Shown here: positions 1 through 13,200 of the stretch, piece by piece | Position numbering within the stretch: the stretch's first letter is position 1 | Layout: each line of letters starts with the position of its first letter | Source of the DNA: Podila epigama | Taxonomy: Eukaryota; Mortierellomycota; Mortierellomycetes; Mortierellales; Mortierellaceae | Assembly (NCBI GenBank): GCA_015679605.1 | Contig: JAAAVE010000072.1 | Location: forward strand, 22,556 to 36,835 | Length of the DNA: 14,280 nt | Reading direction: 5' to 3' | Program-made: the position numbers and the translations under genes | Notes under the pieces: generated by a model | What the model was told of the DNA's origin: nothing | The model's database searches: none | What the model saw: only the letters and a program-made list of their open reading frames with translations

Positions 1-148
1 TTTTTTTTTTTTTTTTTTTTGCAATTGGATCATGATCTGCTGGTCAGTCAACCTTTAAATGGTTGTATACGACGTTTTTTTCTTCGTTTTCTAACCCTCC
101 ACACTTCAAATACTCACCCACGTTTCTCTATTCAACTTTTCACTCAAC
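1..148 (+). promoter_or_regulatory. Upstream region of the proton-channel gene
   Basis: This non-coding stretch opens with a run of 20 T (positions 1-20) and ends at the start codon at 149. The start context is good, with A at -3 and G at +4. Pyrimidine-rich segments (about 70-140) resemble a fungal 5' UTR or start-site region. I see no convincing TATA box. The upstream limit of the promoter is outside the window. Confidence 0.4.
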
Positions 149-1237
149 ATGGATGATATGGAGATAGTGAGAAGTTATACTGTATCCGGAAGCGATCCGC
201 AACAAGCACAAACACAAGCACAAGCACAAGCACAAGCAGAATCGGAAGCAGCACGAGTGCTAGCACAAACTCAAGTACAAACTCAAGCACATGAGCAACA
301 ACAAGAGCAAGTACAAGAACAAAAGGATCTTTCACAGAATCCTCTAAATGACATCCAAGTATACCCTGGAGCTCAACAGTACTCGCTGCAGCCTCCATAC
401 CAGGACCATCACTTTGATTCTGAAAAGATCGACAATGATTCGGCACAGCTCGCGTCTTTCGCAAATCATCGCTCGTATACTGTGCCACTGCCGAACCACG
501 ATGCCGTCACTCAGTGCTCTTACCCAGAGATCGAGTACGATGCGCAAAACCAACATCTCGTCCAAAACTATCATACCCGGTACGAGGTCCAACATCACCA
601 TGCCCACCATAATCACGAACTGCATGGGAATGGCGATGGGACGAGCAGCAGCTGCAGCTCTTGTAGGCAACTTTCAAAAATGGGCAGAATCCGCCGTCGA
701 ATCGGGCATGCGATCGAGTCTAGGGCTGCCCATATGTCTATCCTCTTGTTGACCTTGTGTGACATTATCCTCGTCATGCTCCAGATCGGCGCATCGCTCT
801 TGCACCTGGACGAAACCAAAGAGGAGGTATGGTACATAGAACTGTTCAGCCATCTGTCATTGGCAATCGTCAGCCTCTTCATGGTGGAAATTCTGCTCAA
901 GCTGTTTGCCTTTGGGCCACGGTACTTTTGGCGAGGCACACCACACTGGGTACTACACTTGGTAGATGCCGTCATCATTTTCACCTCATTTATGCTCGAG
1001 ATCTTTTTGCATGGCGCGGAACAGGAACTGAGCAGTCTTATCATTATCTTCCGTCTTTGGCGTGTCGTGAAACTGACCGGAACAGTTGCTGTCGAAGTAT
1101 CGACTCATGGCCAAGGGCAAGTTATGTTGCTCGAGTCGCGAATCAGAGAACTCGAACAAGAATTGCACGAGGCAAAGAACCGATGTGAACAGCTCGAGAA
1201 TTTCAATAGGCGTGTTAACATGGAAAGAAACCAATGA
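149..1237 (+). CDS. Voltage-gated proton channel, Hv1/VSOP family
   Basis: A single-exon gene encodes a 362-residue protein with one voltage-sensor domain and no separate pore, as in Hv1. Such channels pass protons outward across the plasma membrane when the membrane depolarises. S1 lies at about 195-219 with D205, matching the selectivity aspartate. S2 lies at about 233-254 with E247 and K251. S3 lies at about 268-288 with D273 and E284. S4 lies at about 296-312 with the signature FRLWRVVK. The S4 charges are R302, R305 and K308, so the third position is lysine rather than the arginine of animal Hv1. A coiled coil at about 326-352 (leucine heptads) suggests a dimer. The N-terminal 190 residues are unusually long and low in complexity: a Gln/Ala repeat (19-58), a His-rich patch (148-159), and a Ser/Cys patch (166-172). 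Residues 8-12 and 108-112 are both RSYTV. Family assignment is firm; activity is inferred. Confidence 0.93.
   Translation: MDDMEIVRSYTVSGSDPQQAQTQAQAQAQAESEAARVLAQTQVQTQAHEQQQEQVQEQKDLSQNPLNDIQVYPGAQQYSLQPPYQDHHFDSEKIDNDSAQLASFANHRSYTVPLPNHDAVTQCSYPEIEYDAQNQHLVQNYHTRYEVQHHHAHHNHELHGNGDGTSSSCSSCRQLSKMGRIRRRIGHAIESRAAHMSILLLTLCDIILVMLQIGASLLHLDETKEEVWYIELFSHLSLAIVSLFMVEILLKLFAFGPRYFWRGTPHWVLHLVDAVIIFTSFMLEIFLHGAEQELSSLIIIFRLWRVVKLTGTVAVEVSTHGQGQVMLLESRIRELEQELHEAKNRCEQLENFNRRVNMERNQ
203..330 (+). repeat. CAA-rich coding repeat (Gln/Ala) in the channel gene
   Basis: Near-perfect copies of the 6-base unit CAAGCA (203-238) encode alternating Gln and Ala. They continue as a degenerate CAA-rich stretch to about 330 that encodes more Gln, Ala, Val and Glu. 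It is probably disordered in the protein and may vary in length between strains. Confidence 0.8.
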
Positions 1238-1545
1238 TCTCCCGTATGTAAATAGTGGTCATCTATCGTATAAATCCATATGTATTCTATTTTTTTTTTC
1301 AAGTCTCTCATTCCCACTTTTTGTCTGACCTATCTCAAACTATCGACTCGCGGTTTGTACATTACCAGTTCAAAGCAATGCGATCCAAAAAGTACAAAGA
1401 GGTTTCGGAGTTCTTGTTAGCCAAATGTGTCCCTCTGAAAAGTGGGTATGATGAAATGTCATCACGGTTGACAAGAATACAAAAAAAAAAAGAGTCCATT
1501 TTTTCCCACTGCGTTCAAATTGAGTCTGAATGCTTTCACCGGGTT
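1238..1545. other. Convergent 3' intergenic region, proton channel and MPP6
   Basis: This 308-bp stretch lies between two stop codons that face each other, so it must hold both 3' UTRs and both cleavage sites. It contains T-rich (about 1289-1299) and A-rich (about 1480-1491) runs. I find no strong AATAAA signal for either gene. The reading frames here are short and show no family resemblance. Confidence 0.6.
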
Positions 1546-2421
1546 CTATTCCTTGGGTTTCATGAACGTCCTTGGTGGTGGTGTTGACGCAGATTTTGCC
1601 TTCGCGTTTGACGGTGGTGGTACACGTCGATTTGTAGTGCGCTTGGTCTTGACCTTCTTGGCCATATTTGACTGTGCGAGTTCCTTTGCCATTTCTTCGT
1701 CACCAACTTCTTCCTGTCGTTCACGCTTCAATTCTCGATCCAGTTGTTGCTTTCCTGCCGTCTCTGCTGCCGATTTCTATTTGATGATCATGATGGAATA
1801 AAGCATAGTTGAATTAGAGTCCAGACTGTCATTATGTCACTCACTTACAAATGGTGCCATTATTAGCCGTACCTCAACAACCTGGTTGAACTTTTGAAAT
1901 GATACGCGGCCGACGCTCGATCTCTCCACAGCATCCATTTGCAAGAAACTTGGTTCGTATTCTACTTGAAATTTACTGGTAGTATGAAAGAACAGGATCA
2001 TCATGGTCAATAGCCGTATTTTGTTTGTTGCTGCTACTGAGCTTTCTGAGCCTTAAATCCTTTTGATAGCGAATATATGCGAGGCGATACGTACGGCTTT
2101 GGCAGATCAATAGTAGCATTGTCAAGCACCCAATGCGCCTCTGTCACTACCCTGATCTGTTCTTTTTCCAGCTTTTGACGCGTCTCTTGTTCCTGCTGTC
2201 GTTGCATGAACTACATGAATGATGGATATGCTTTTCAATTAGCTTTTTTTTTTCTTCTTTACTTCTTCCTCCGCGGTCAATCTTTCCTTCGTATTTGCAA
2301 TTGTCTTGGTTTGTGGGCCATGTTTTTATTGTAACAATGCAAGACAAGAACGCATTTGATTTCATACCTTCATGGTCAAAATCTTGCTCGACAGACCTTT
2401 TTTCTGTGGTGCTTCAGCCAT
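1546..2421 (-). CDS. MPP6: Mpp6-like nuclear RNA exosome cofactor (M-phase phosphoprotein 6)
   Basis: Exons on the minus strand are 2421-2368, 2210-2095, 1975-1849 and 1776-1546, giving 175 residues; intron phases are 0, 2 and 0. In yeast and humans Mpp6 tethers the helicase Mtr4 to the nuclear exosome and aids decay and processing of structured RNA. The conserved parts are all visible: the N-terminal KGLSSKILTMKFMQR stretch (8-22, spanning intron 1), the EAHWVLD block (about 42-48), the GRVSFQKFN motif (79-87), an acidic DEEMA element (125-129), a Lys/Arg-rich tail, and a C-terminal FMKPKE like the human end. The start has A at -3 and G at +4. The length is close to the human protein. It shares a 240-bp divergent promoter with the SPOUT methyltransferase gene. 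Exon boundaries rest on reading frame and family fit only. Confidence 0.92.
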
Positions 2422-2661
2422 TTTGTGTTTTATTACGTGGTATTCGGCTTCTTACAGGTCCTGTGCTAATGGATGGGTGAAAAAGGTTTGATGTGTAAAG
2501 GACAGAGATGCTCAAGTCTTTCAACGAGAAATATGGGCTAAATCGCAGTCACTATGGGAAAAACATTCAAAAAAAAAAAAAAAAAAAAAAAAGCACAGCC
2601 AGCCACTTTGCACTCCCTCCTTTTTTCAAACACAAACTCATAATAATACCTGCCGTCAAAC
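2422..2661. promoter_or_regulatory. Divergent promoter between MPP6 and the SPOUT methyltransferase
   Basis: This 240-bp gap separates the two start codons. Its main feature is a run of 24 A (2569-2592), which would be expected to exclude nucleosomes; it sits about 70 bp upstream of the methyltransferase start. I see no clear TATA box. Confidence 0.55.
2569..2592 (+). repeat. Poly(A) tract, 24 bases
   Basis: An uninterrupted A run within the MPP6/methyltransferase promoter. Length in the assembly may be inexact, since such tracts are error-prone. Confidence 0.9.
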
Positions 2662-4238
2662 ATGAGCAACCACCACGACAAGGTATCAAGAAAGTCTTTG
2701 GAATACAAAGGAAAAAGGACAAATCAACCAATATGCGCATGTGTACAAGCCTTTGTTGTTCTAAGCAATGTTATACTACGCCTTTGTCTTTTTGCCTTGT
2801 CCTGTTTTCATCATCCTTGCACATAGAAACGCAAGAAATCTTACGATAACAAGGAGCGATCAGGACCAGAATATCAAGCCAACAGTGGCAACAGTTTTGG
2901 CAACAACCACCATTCAAATAACAGGGATCGGGAAAGAGATGAGTCGCGACCCAAGCCTCTCTCACTTCAGCAACAGCAGCACCTTGCACATCTTGCCTAC
3001 GCATTCCCTGTCCCAGAAAAAGGTCGGAAATGGACTGTCTCGATCGCATTGCCAGGAAGTATTCTTGACGGATCATTGACAGTAGAACTTAAGACGTACC
3101 TCGTTGGACAGGTAACCGAAAAGGAAGAAGAGAAAAAACTGCAGTATAGACAAGTACACATTCTCGTTGGTGAAGAGACACTAAACTCGCTATGCACTCA
3201 ACAAAATCTAGATCGCAAGAGCTTGTGTCTTGTTCAACGTGGACGAGATTGTCATCTACAATGATTCGGCTAAAGGACTTTCTAAAGAAAACCTTGGCAA
3301 GGACGACTATTTGCCTAAATCAGATCCTAATCTCTTCATGGGACGTGTACTTCAATATCTCGAGACACCACTCTACCTTCGCAAGCTTCTTTTCCCTATG
3401 CATCGTGACCTCAAATTCGCAGGATTGCTCAACCCTCTTGACCCACCTCACCACGTCCATCTCGATGAACGCTCGTTATACAGAGAGGGTGTCGTCGTCC
3501 GCGCTAAAGACGAGCACTCGTCGATCGTCAATTGCGGTATGCGCAAAGAAGTTTTGATTGACCGCGCTGTGCCCACCGGAGTCCGAGTTACGGTCAAGAT
3601 TGCGGGCGCCGAGCGCGAGAAGGGCAAGAAGATGGACAAGACTGCAAAGAACCAGGCGGCTGTGGCTGCCATGGAGGCATCCCTGTTAGAGGAAAAGATG
3701 GCGAACCAAAAATATTTCATGGGCACTGTCGTCTCGCCAAAGACGCCACGCGAAGAGACTGGATACTACTGGGGCTACCAGGTCCGCCTTGCCGATTCGA
3801 TCTCCAAAGTCTTGACAGAATCACCATTCCCGGTATGTATCGCATTAAGAAGTCGTCCCAGTGTTTTCCCGTTTTTTTCTCCTCTACTCTGCGGAAGAAC
3901 CTACTCTGACCTCCATTTTTCATTCTTTCAAATGTTGACAGGATGGATATGATTTTACAATCGGAACATCGGACAAAGGAACACATTTGACACCTGCCGT
4001 CACAGCAACGATGCCCCAATTTTCACACGCGTTGCTGGTCTTTGGTGGCGCGAATGGTATCGAGACTGCTGTTGAGGCTGATGAAGATCTCAGCTGTGGT
4101 GCAGAGGATGCCAAGGAGATCTTTGACTTTTGGCTCAACACATGCCCAGCCCAGGGCAGCCGTGTGGTGAGGACAGAAGAAGCACTGTTGATCACGCTGG
4201 CGTCACTGCAAGGAACAATTGCCGGTCTTGGCATCTAA
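2662..4238 (+). CDS. SPOUT-family RNA methyltransferase, SPOUT1/CENP-32 type
   Basis: Exons are 2662-2682, 2827-3111, 3212-3832 and 3942-4238, giving 407 residues; all introns are phase 0. The family (human SPOUT1/C9orf114; yeast relatives YGR283C and YMR310C) comprises S-adenosylmethionine-dependent RNA methyltransferases with a trefoil knot. Human SPOUT1 also supports spindle organisation, and the yeast relatives associate with early pre-ribosomes. The sequence shows a disordered, Asn/His/Gln-rich basic N-terminus (1-70), then KWTVSIALPGS (75-85), FNVDEIVIY (110-118), LRKLLFPMHRDLKFAGLLNP (158-177), VNCGM (208-212), YYWGYQVRLA (287-296), HALLVFGG (338-345) and the knot block NTCPAQGSR followed by RTEEA (375-390). 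A basic, Ala-rich insert at about 233-268 appears to be extra. Joining exons 2 and 3 at GQ|IAR restores the conserved block that intron 2 interrupts. Target RNA cannot be read from sequence. Confidence 0.93.
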
Positions 4239-4377
4239 TGCCCACTTGCCAAAGACGCATATACACATAGCACAGAATGAAAGAGGAAGAAGCAACAAGC
4301 AACAACAAAGAAAAGAAGCAGAAAAAGCAAAAGAAAATGAATATATGCATGCATGATATGATAGTCTTCTATGATCC
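4239..4377. other. Convergent 3' gap, SPOUT methyltransferase and DHX29
   Basis: Only 139 bp separate the two facing stop codons, so the 3' UTRs probably overlap or nearly meet. The region is A-rich on the plus strand and holds a 10-bp palindrome ATGCATGCAT (4345-4354). No AATAAA is seen on either strand. Confidence 0.6.
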
Positions 4378-9663
<5,286 letters not shown>

Positions 9664-9821
9664 TTGTTCTTTGGTTGACTCGATTCGGTAAACGAGGAAG
9701 GAATGAAAGAGGGACAAGTGATGTATAATTGGTAACACGTAGTTTTAACAGTCCCAAGTTAACTCAAGTTCCAGACAAAAAAACCATGTACCACAAATGA
9801 TTTTTTTAATTTCTGTTCATA
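9664..9821. promoter_or_regulatory. Compact divergent promoter between DHX29 and HAUS1
   Basis: Only 158 bp separate the two start codons, so the genes must share a promoter region. A CCAAT pentamer lies on the minus strand (plus-strand ATTGG at 9728-9732), about 65 bp upstream of the DHX29 start, next to an AT-rich TATAAT-like patch (9724-9729). Both start codons have A at -3. Confidence 0.55.
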
Positions 9822-11028
9822 ATGTCTCGACGTGAAGAAACTGAATGGAAAGAAGTAAAAATGCCATTCAGACTGTTTTTTTTTTTTTTTTTTTTTTTAC
9901 AAGGAGCATGGAGTATTGGCAATATTCGAATGGCAAATTGAACATTATTATTATTTCTTTCTTTTTTTTTGAGCGTAGATTGATCATTGGTTGGCGACCA
10001 AATTCCATGAAAGGAACCAAGAGGTGCCCGTGTTTGAACGTTCACCCGAGTCTGCACAAATTTTGCGCAGTCTTGTGGAGTTGAATCATGATCAAGATAA
10101 ACATGCACAGGAAACACTCTTGGCACTTGAAAAGTACTCGGAAATGTATTGCCAACAAGGTCTATATACACAATGGAGAGAATATTATTATTTTTTCTTT
10201 TTCAGTATTGCTTTTTTTTTTGTCACATTGCAAGACATATAACGCTAACTCTACACGTATAACTAGATAATAAGACCAAGGAAGTTTTGCAGGCGTTTGG
10301 TGTCTCTGTTGATCAATTAACACCAGAAACCAGGACGCGATTGAAGCTGCTCGCAGAACTGGTCATGCTCCTTGGTATCTCTGATCTATCGTTACCAAGC
10401 TTCCAACATGGCTTCTCCCACCTCGCGCTCACGTCTATGACGCATGCATCATCATCTACAGGGGGAGGAGGAGGAGGAAGAAGTTACAATGACCAGATCC
10501 AGTCCCTTGACAACCACATCAAAGAAGCACAACAAGAGTTACAAGAGCTACAGCAACTGCGGGACAAGTTGTCTCGAGACCGGGACACGATCCATGACAT
10601 GGAGCTTCGGAACAAGAGACGTAGTCAAGAGTTAATGCGACAGCATGATCAATCGTTGCAACTCAAACTAGAATCTGAGCAGCGGCCAGTGGATATTGAA
10701 GAACAAGGGTTGACAGTAACGCAGATTAAAGCTCAAGAGGCCGTGGTGGAAGGGTTACAGAGTCAACTGAATGAACAGACAAGGCAGTTGGCAGCATATC
10801 AAGAGATTCCCCCTGTATGGAAACAAATATGCAAATGCAAATGCGTGTCAGTCTCAGTTGTTTATCCTGCATAATCTCAACCTGCTCACACATTTTTTTT
10901 TTGTATTATTTTGCCCATGATAGGATTACACTCTAGCCACATTGAAACTTAGTGAAGCCGAGTCAAGGCTTGAACAACTCACTCAAGTGCATGAATCCAT
11001 GGCCCAACAACTTGCCGATGCGCTCTAG
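9822..11028 (+). CDS. HAUS1: HAUS1-like augmin complex subunit
   Basis: Exons 9822-9854, 9979-10159, 10267-10814 and 10924-11028 join to 288 residues (human HAUS1 is of similar length). Augmin recruits the gamma-tubulin ring complex to existing microtubules so that new ones branch from them, mainly in the spindle. Resemblance to HAUS1 includes the N-terminal Trp-containing block (WLATKFHERN, 15-24) followed by a Glu/Pro segment and ILRSLVELN (39-47), a central helical block with LAELVMLLGISDLSLPSF (100-117), long coiled coils (about 144-205 and 218-250), and a C-terminal EIPPDYTLATLKLSEAESRL segment (251-270) that parallels the human end. A Gly run (137-142) links the two halves. Intron 2 uses a GTCTAT donor; reading frame requires it (G|AT gives Asp72). 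The 11-residue first exon is the least certain part. The family is divergent, so the assignment is good but not beyond doubt. Confidence 0.8.
9876..9898 (+). repeat. Poly(T) tract in HAUS1 intron 1
   Basis: A run of 23 T lies in the 124-nt intron 9855-9978. A second run of about 10 T ends at 9970, just upstream of the acceptor at 9977-9978, and is probably the functional pyrimidine tract. Confidence 0.9.
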
Positions 11029-11184
11029 AGTGATAAACCTCGCATTGCAACATTGTGATTAGATGTGTGTAAAAAAAACATATAGCCTTCTTTAGCTCCT
11101 TTTTATTGTATTGTTTGTCTCGCTCTTTTTTTTTCTTTCTTCTCTTTTCTTGGTGCGAGTACTGCCAATGACTTCAACTTTTAT
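11029..11184. other. Convergent 3' gap, HAUS1 and pyrophosphatase
   Basis: This 156-bp region lies between facing stop codons. On the minus strand two AATAAA-type signals serve the pyrophosphatase: one overlaps its stop codon (11180-11185) and one lies at about 11102-11107. A pyrimidine-rich block (about 11120-11150) is on the plus strand. Confidence 0.5.
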
Positions 11185-12580
11185 TTAAACGAGCTTGTCA
11201 CCAGCAATGTAGAACCACTTGCCAACCGATGCATCGATGGGAGCAGGGGCAAGGTGAGATCCAGCGGGGATGGACTTGACGACGTCCTCGCCAACCTTGT
11301 GAGGGCTGTCGTGAACATGGGTGTTGGCACTAGTGAAGAAAAGAAAGAAAGGAAAAAAAGATAAAGATGAAGGTTATTAGGGAGCTGCCTTGCACAAAAC
11401 ACAAAAAAGACAAACCAGAAAATAACAGAGGAGAGAGATAACGGATATAAATAAAAATATATAGACCACTTACACCTTGATATCGTAGAGGTCACCCTTG
11501 GATGGGATGGCACCCGAGATGAGACGCTTCCAGGCATCGTGGGTCTCGTGGATGATTTCAGTAGCATACTTCTTGTCCTTGGCCTCACCGTTGAAGGCAA
11601 AGTTGTTCTCGGGCTTGCCGTCAGGGATCTTGTAGATACGGAACCACTCGTGTGTGGCATCGATCAAGCCTGGCAAGTGGCGCTTCACATCAGCAATGTC
11701 GTGCAGCTTCTCGGCCAAGGGGTCCTTGACGTCGATCACAATCACCTTCCAGTCGGTCTCACCCTCATCAAGGAGAGCCATGACACCGAGGACCTTGACC
11801 TGCTTGATCTGACCAACATGTCCGACTGCCTCACCAATCTCGCAGACGTCCAGAGGGTCGTTGTCACCACGAGCACCGGTATCGGGGTGGGACACGTTAG
11901 GGTCTTCCCAGGTCTGATAGCATGTAGACGAAAAGTATGAGAAAAAGAAGGACAAGAAAAAAGAAAAAAAGAAATTATTGATTAGATTATCTGGGTACAC
12001 AGGAAAAAAGACGCCATTCATAGCCCACATGGCAATAGAACATCAATCAAACAAGCTCTTTTTTCAAACTGAAAGCATTTATATACCTGAGGGAAGGCAC
12101 CATAGTTCCAGATGTAACCGTGGTGGGGGAAGCAGTTACGGACAAAGCGAAGCTTGCCCTTCTTAACATCCTGCTTGATGGGGTTGAAGGTCTCATCCTT
12201 GGAGATCTCGAGCTTGGCGTTGGTCCAGCGAGGCACCTCGACAATAAAATTCAAGACAGTCTTGGATGCATCAGCGAAGAGTGGCACATCATGGAAAGCA
12301 GAGACTGGGACACCGTTCTTTTCTATTTTTTTTTTATTTATGCATATGTAAGGATTGAACAATGGTTAATCAGAGTTTACGTTTTGCGTGTGTTCGTGCG
12401 TGTGTTCGTGCGTGTGTTCGTGCGTACGTGTGGGAAATTTTTCTCAGAAAATGCCATGATACAACTACAAAACACCAGTGCAAAAAGCACCAGTACAAGA
12501 TATAAAAGTGACTTACCAATAAAGACGCGGTGCTCGAGGGTGTTGGCGTGGCCAATGGTGCGGGTAGTGTACTCGGACAT
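11185..12580 (-). CDS. IPP1: Soluble inorganic pyrophosphatase, family I
   Basis: Exons 12580-12517, 12322-12087, 11913-11474 and 11329-11185 join to 294 residues, close to yeast Ipp1 (287). The enzyme hydrolyses pyrophosphate to two phosphates with magnesium, pulling biosynthetic reactions forward. Active-site blocks are intact: [10 protein letters not shown] with the substrate lysine K58, [16 protein letters not shown] (76-91), the family signature DNDPLDV (117-123) and DEGETDWK followed by IDVKDP (149-164). The C-terminus ends [10 protein letters not shown]. Intron phases are 1, 0 and 2; the V247 codon is split between exons 3 and 4, which fixes the GTAAGT donor. The ATG at 12580 has A at -3 and gives the normal cytosolic length. 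The same frame stays open far upstream without an ATG and encodes a presequence-like stretch, listed separately. Identity is very secure. Confidence 0.97.
12386..12425 (+). repeat. 12-bp tandem repeat in pyrophosphatase intron 1
   Basis: Three perfect copies of GCGTGTGTTCGT (12386-12421) plus four further bases lie inside the 194-nt intron 12323-12516. With no spacers and a short period it is a simple minisatellite. Confidence 0.9.
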
Positions 12581-12712
12581 GTTGAGAAGAGTGAAAGCGC
12601 GAGGCGTGGAATGAAAGGATCGGAAAGCGAAGTGGTGCCTGGAAAGGAGGGATGCCGAAGAGGTGGGTGTTCGGTGGCAGAGGCGGAAGCAGGATTGGAT
12701 AAGGGACGCCAG
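12581..12712 (-). other. Possible CTG-started mitochondrial presequence of the pyrophosphatase
   Basis: Reading the frame of exon 1 upstream of its ATG gives 44 sense codons back to a CTG at 12712-12710. The CTG sits in a strong context (A at -3, G at +4). The encoded stretch has no Asp or Glu, carries several Arg, many Ser and hydrophobic residues, and includes RSFHSTPRAF just before the annotated start. That is the look of a fungal mitochondrial targeting signal. There is no ATG in this frame here. Whether the transcript extends this far is unknown. Confidence 0.35.
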
Positions 12713-13180
12713 GATGGGAAAAAAAAGAAAAAGAAGAAAAAGAAAATGTGTAGAAGGTGGCAATGGAGCGATGCTTTTTATGTTTACCCCAAACAGAATT
12801 GTTTTTATTGAGAGGGATGCCGAAATGTTGTGTGTGTTTTTTTGTGTATGTGCAGGGCGAGTGAGCGCGAAATAAGAAAAAAACGTGACTGACAAGTCAA
12901 AAGACGTGATCCAGTGCAAAATAGAGATCGAAAGAGATAACATTCAAAAAGTAAAAAAAAAGTAACGGTAACGCATGCCTACAGTTGAGATGCGATCTTT
13001 GGGTTTGTTTGTGCTTTTTGCTTTGTGCTTTTTGCTGTATTAAAACTGAAAACAGACAGACTGTCGATGGGACATGCTTTGAATAGCCAGCCCATCCATG
13101 GGCTCCTATCAATAATGGGTCATTTTGTGTGCCCTTTGCGTTTCTTTGACAAGACAACGACATTTGGTCAATAGACAAAA

Positions 13181-13200
13181 ACACACACACACACACACAC
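13181..13200 (+). repeat. (AC)10 microsatellite
   Basis: Ten perfect AC units in the pyrophosphatase/ICE2 intergenic region. Confidence 0.95.

Noticed and set aside
344-670. Minus-strand open frames across the N-terminal part of the channel gene
   Set aside because: Leu/Val-rich frames arise from the antisense of the CAA repeat and disordered region; no independent support.
2147-2365. Open frame of 72 codons on the minus strand at the MPP6 locus
   Set aside because: It reads through MPP6 intron 1 in a frame different from the conserved exon 2; the spliced frame matches Mpp6 instead.
2569-2592. Long A and T runs as possible retroposon tails
   Set aside because: No adjacent element body or target-site duplication is visible, and similar runs occur in several introns and promoters here, so they look like general genome composition.
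12386-12425. Direct repeats that might be taken for a CRISPR-like array
   Set aside because: Period of 12 bp with no spacers, inside a eukaryotic intron; a simple minisatellite.
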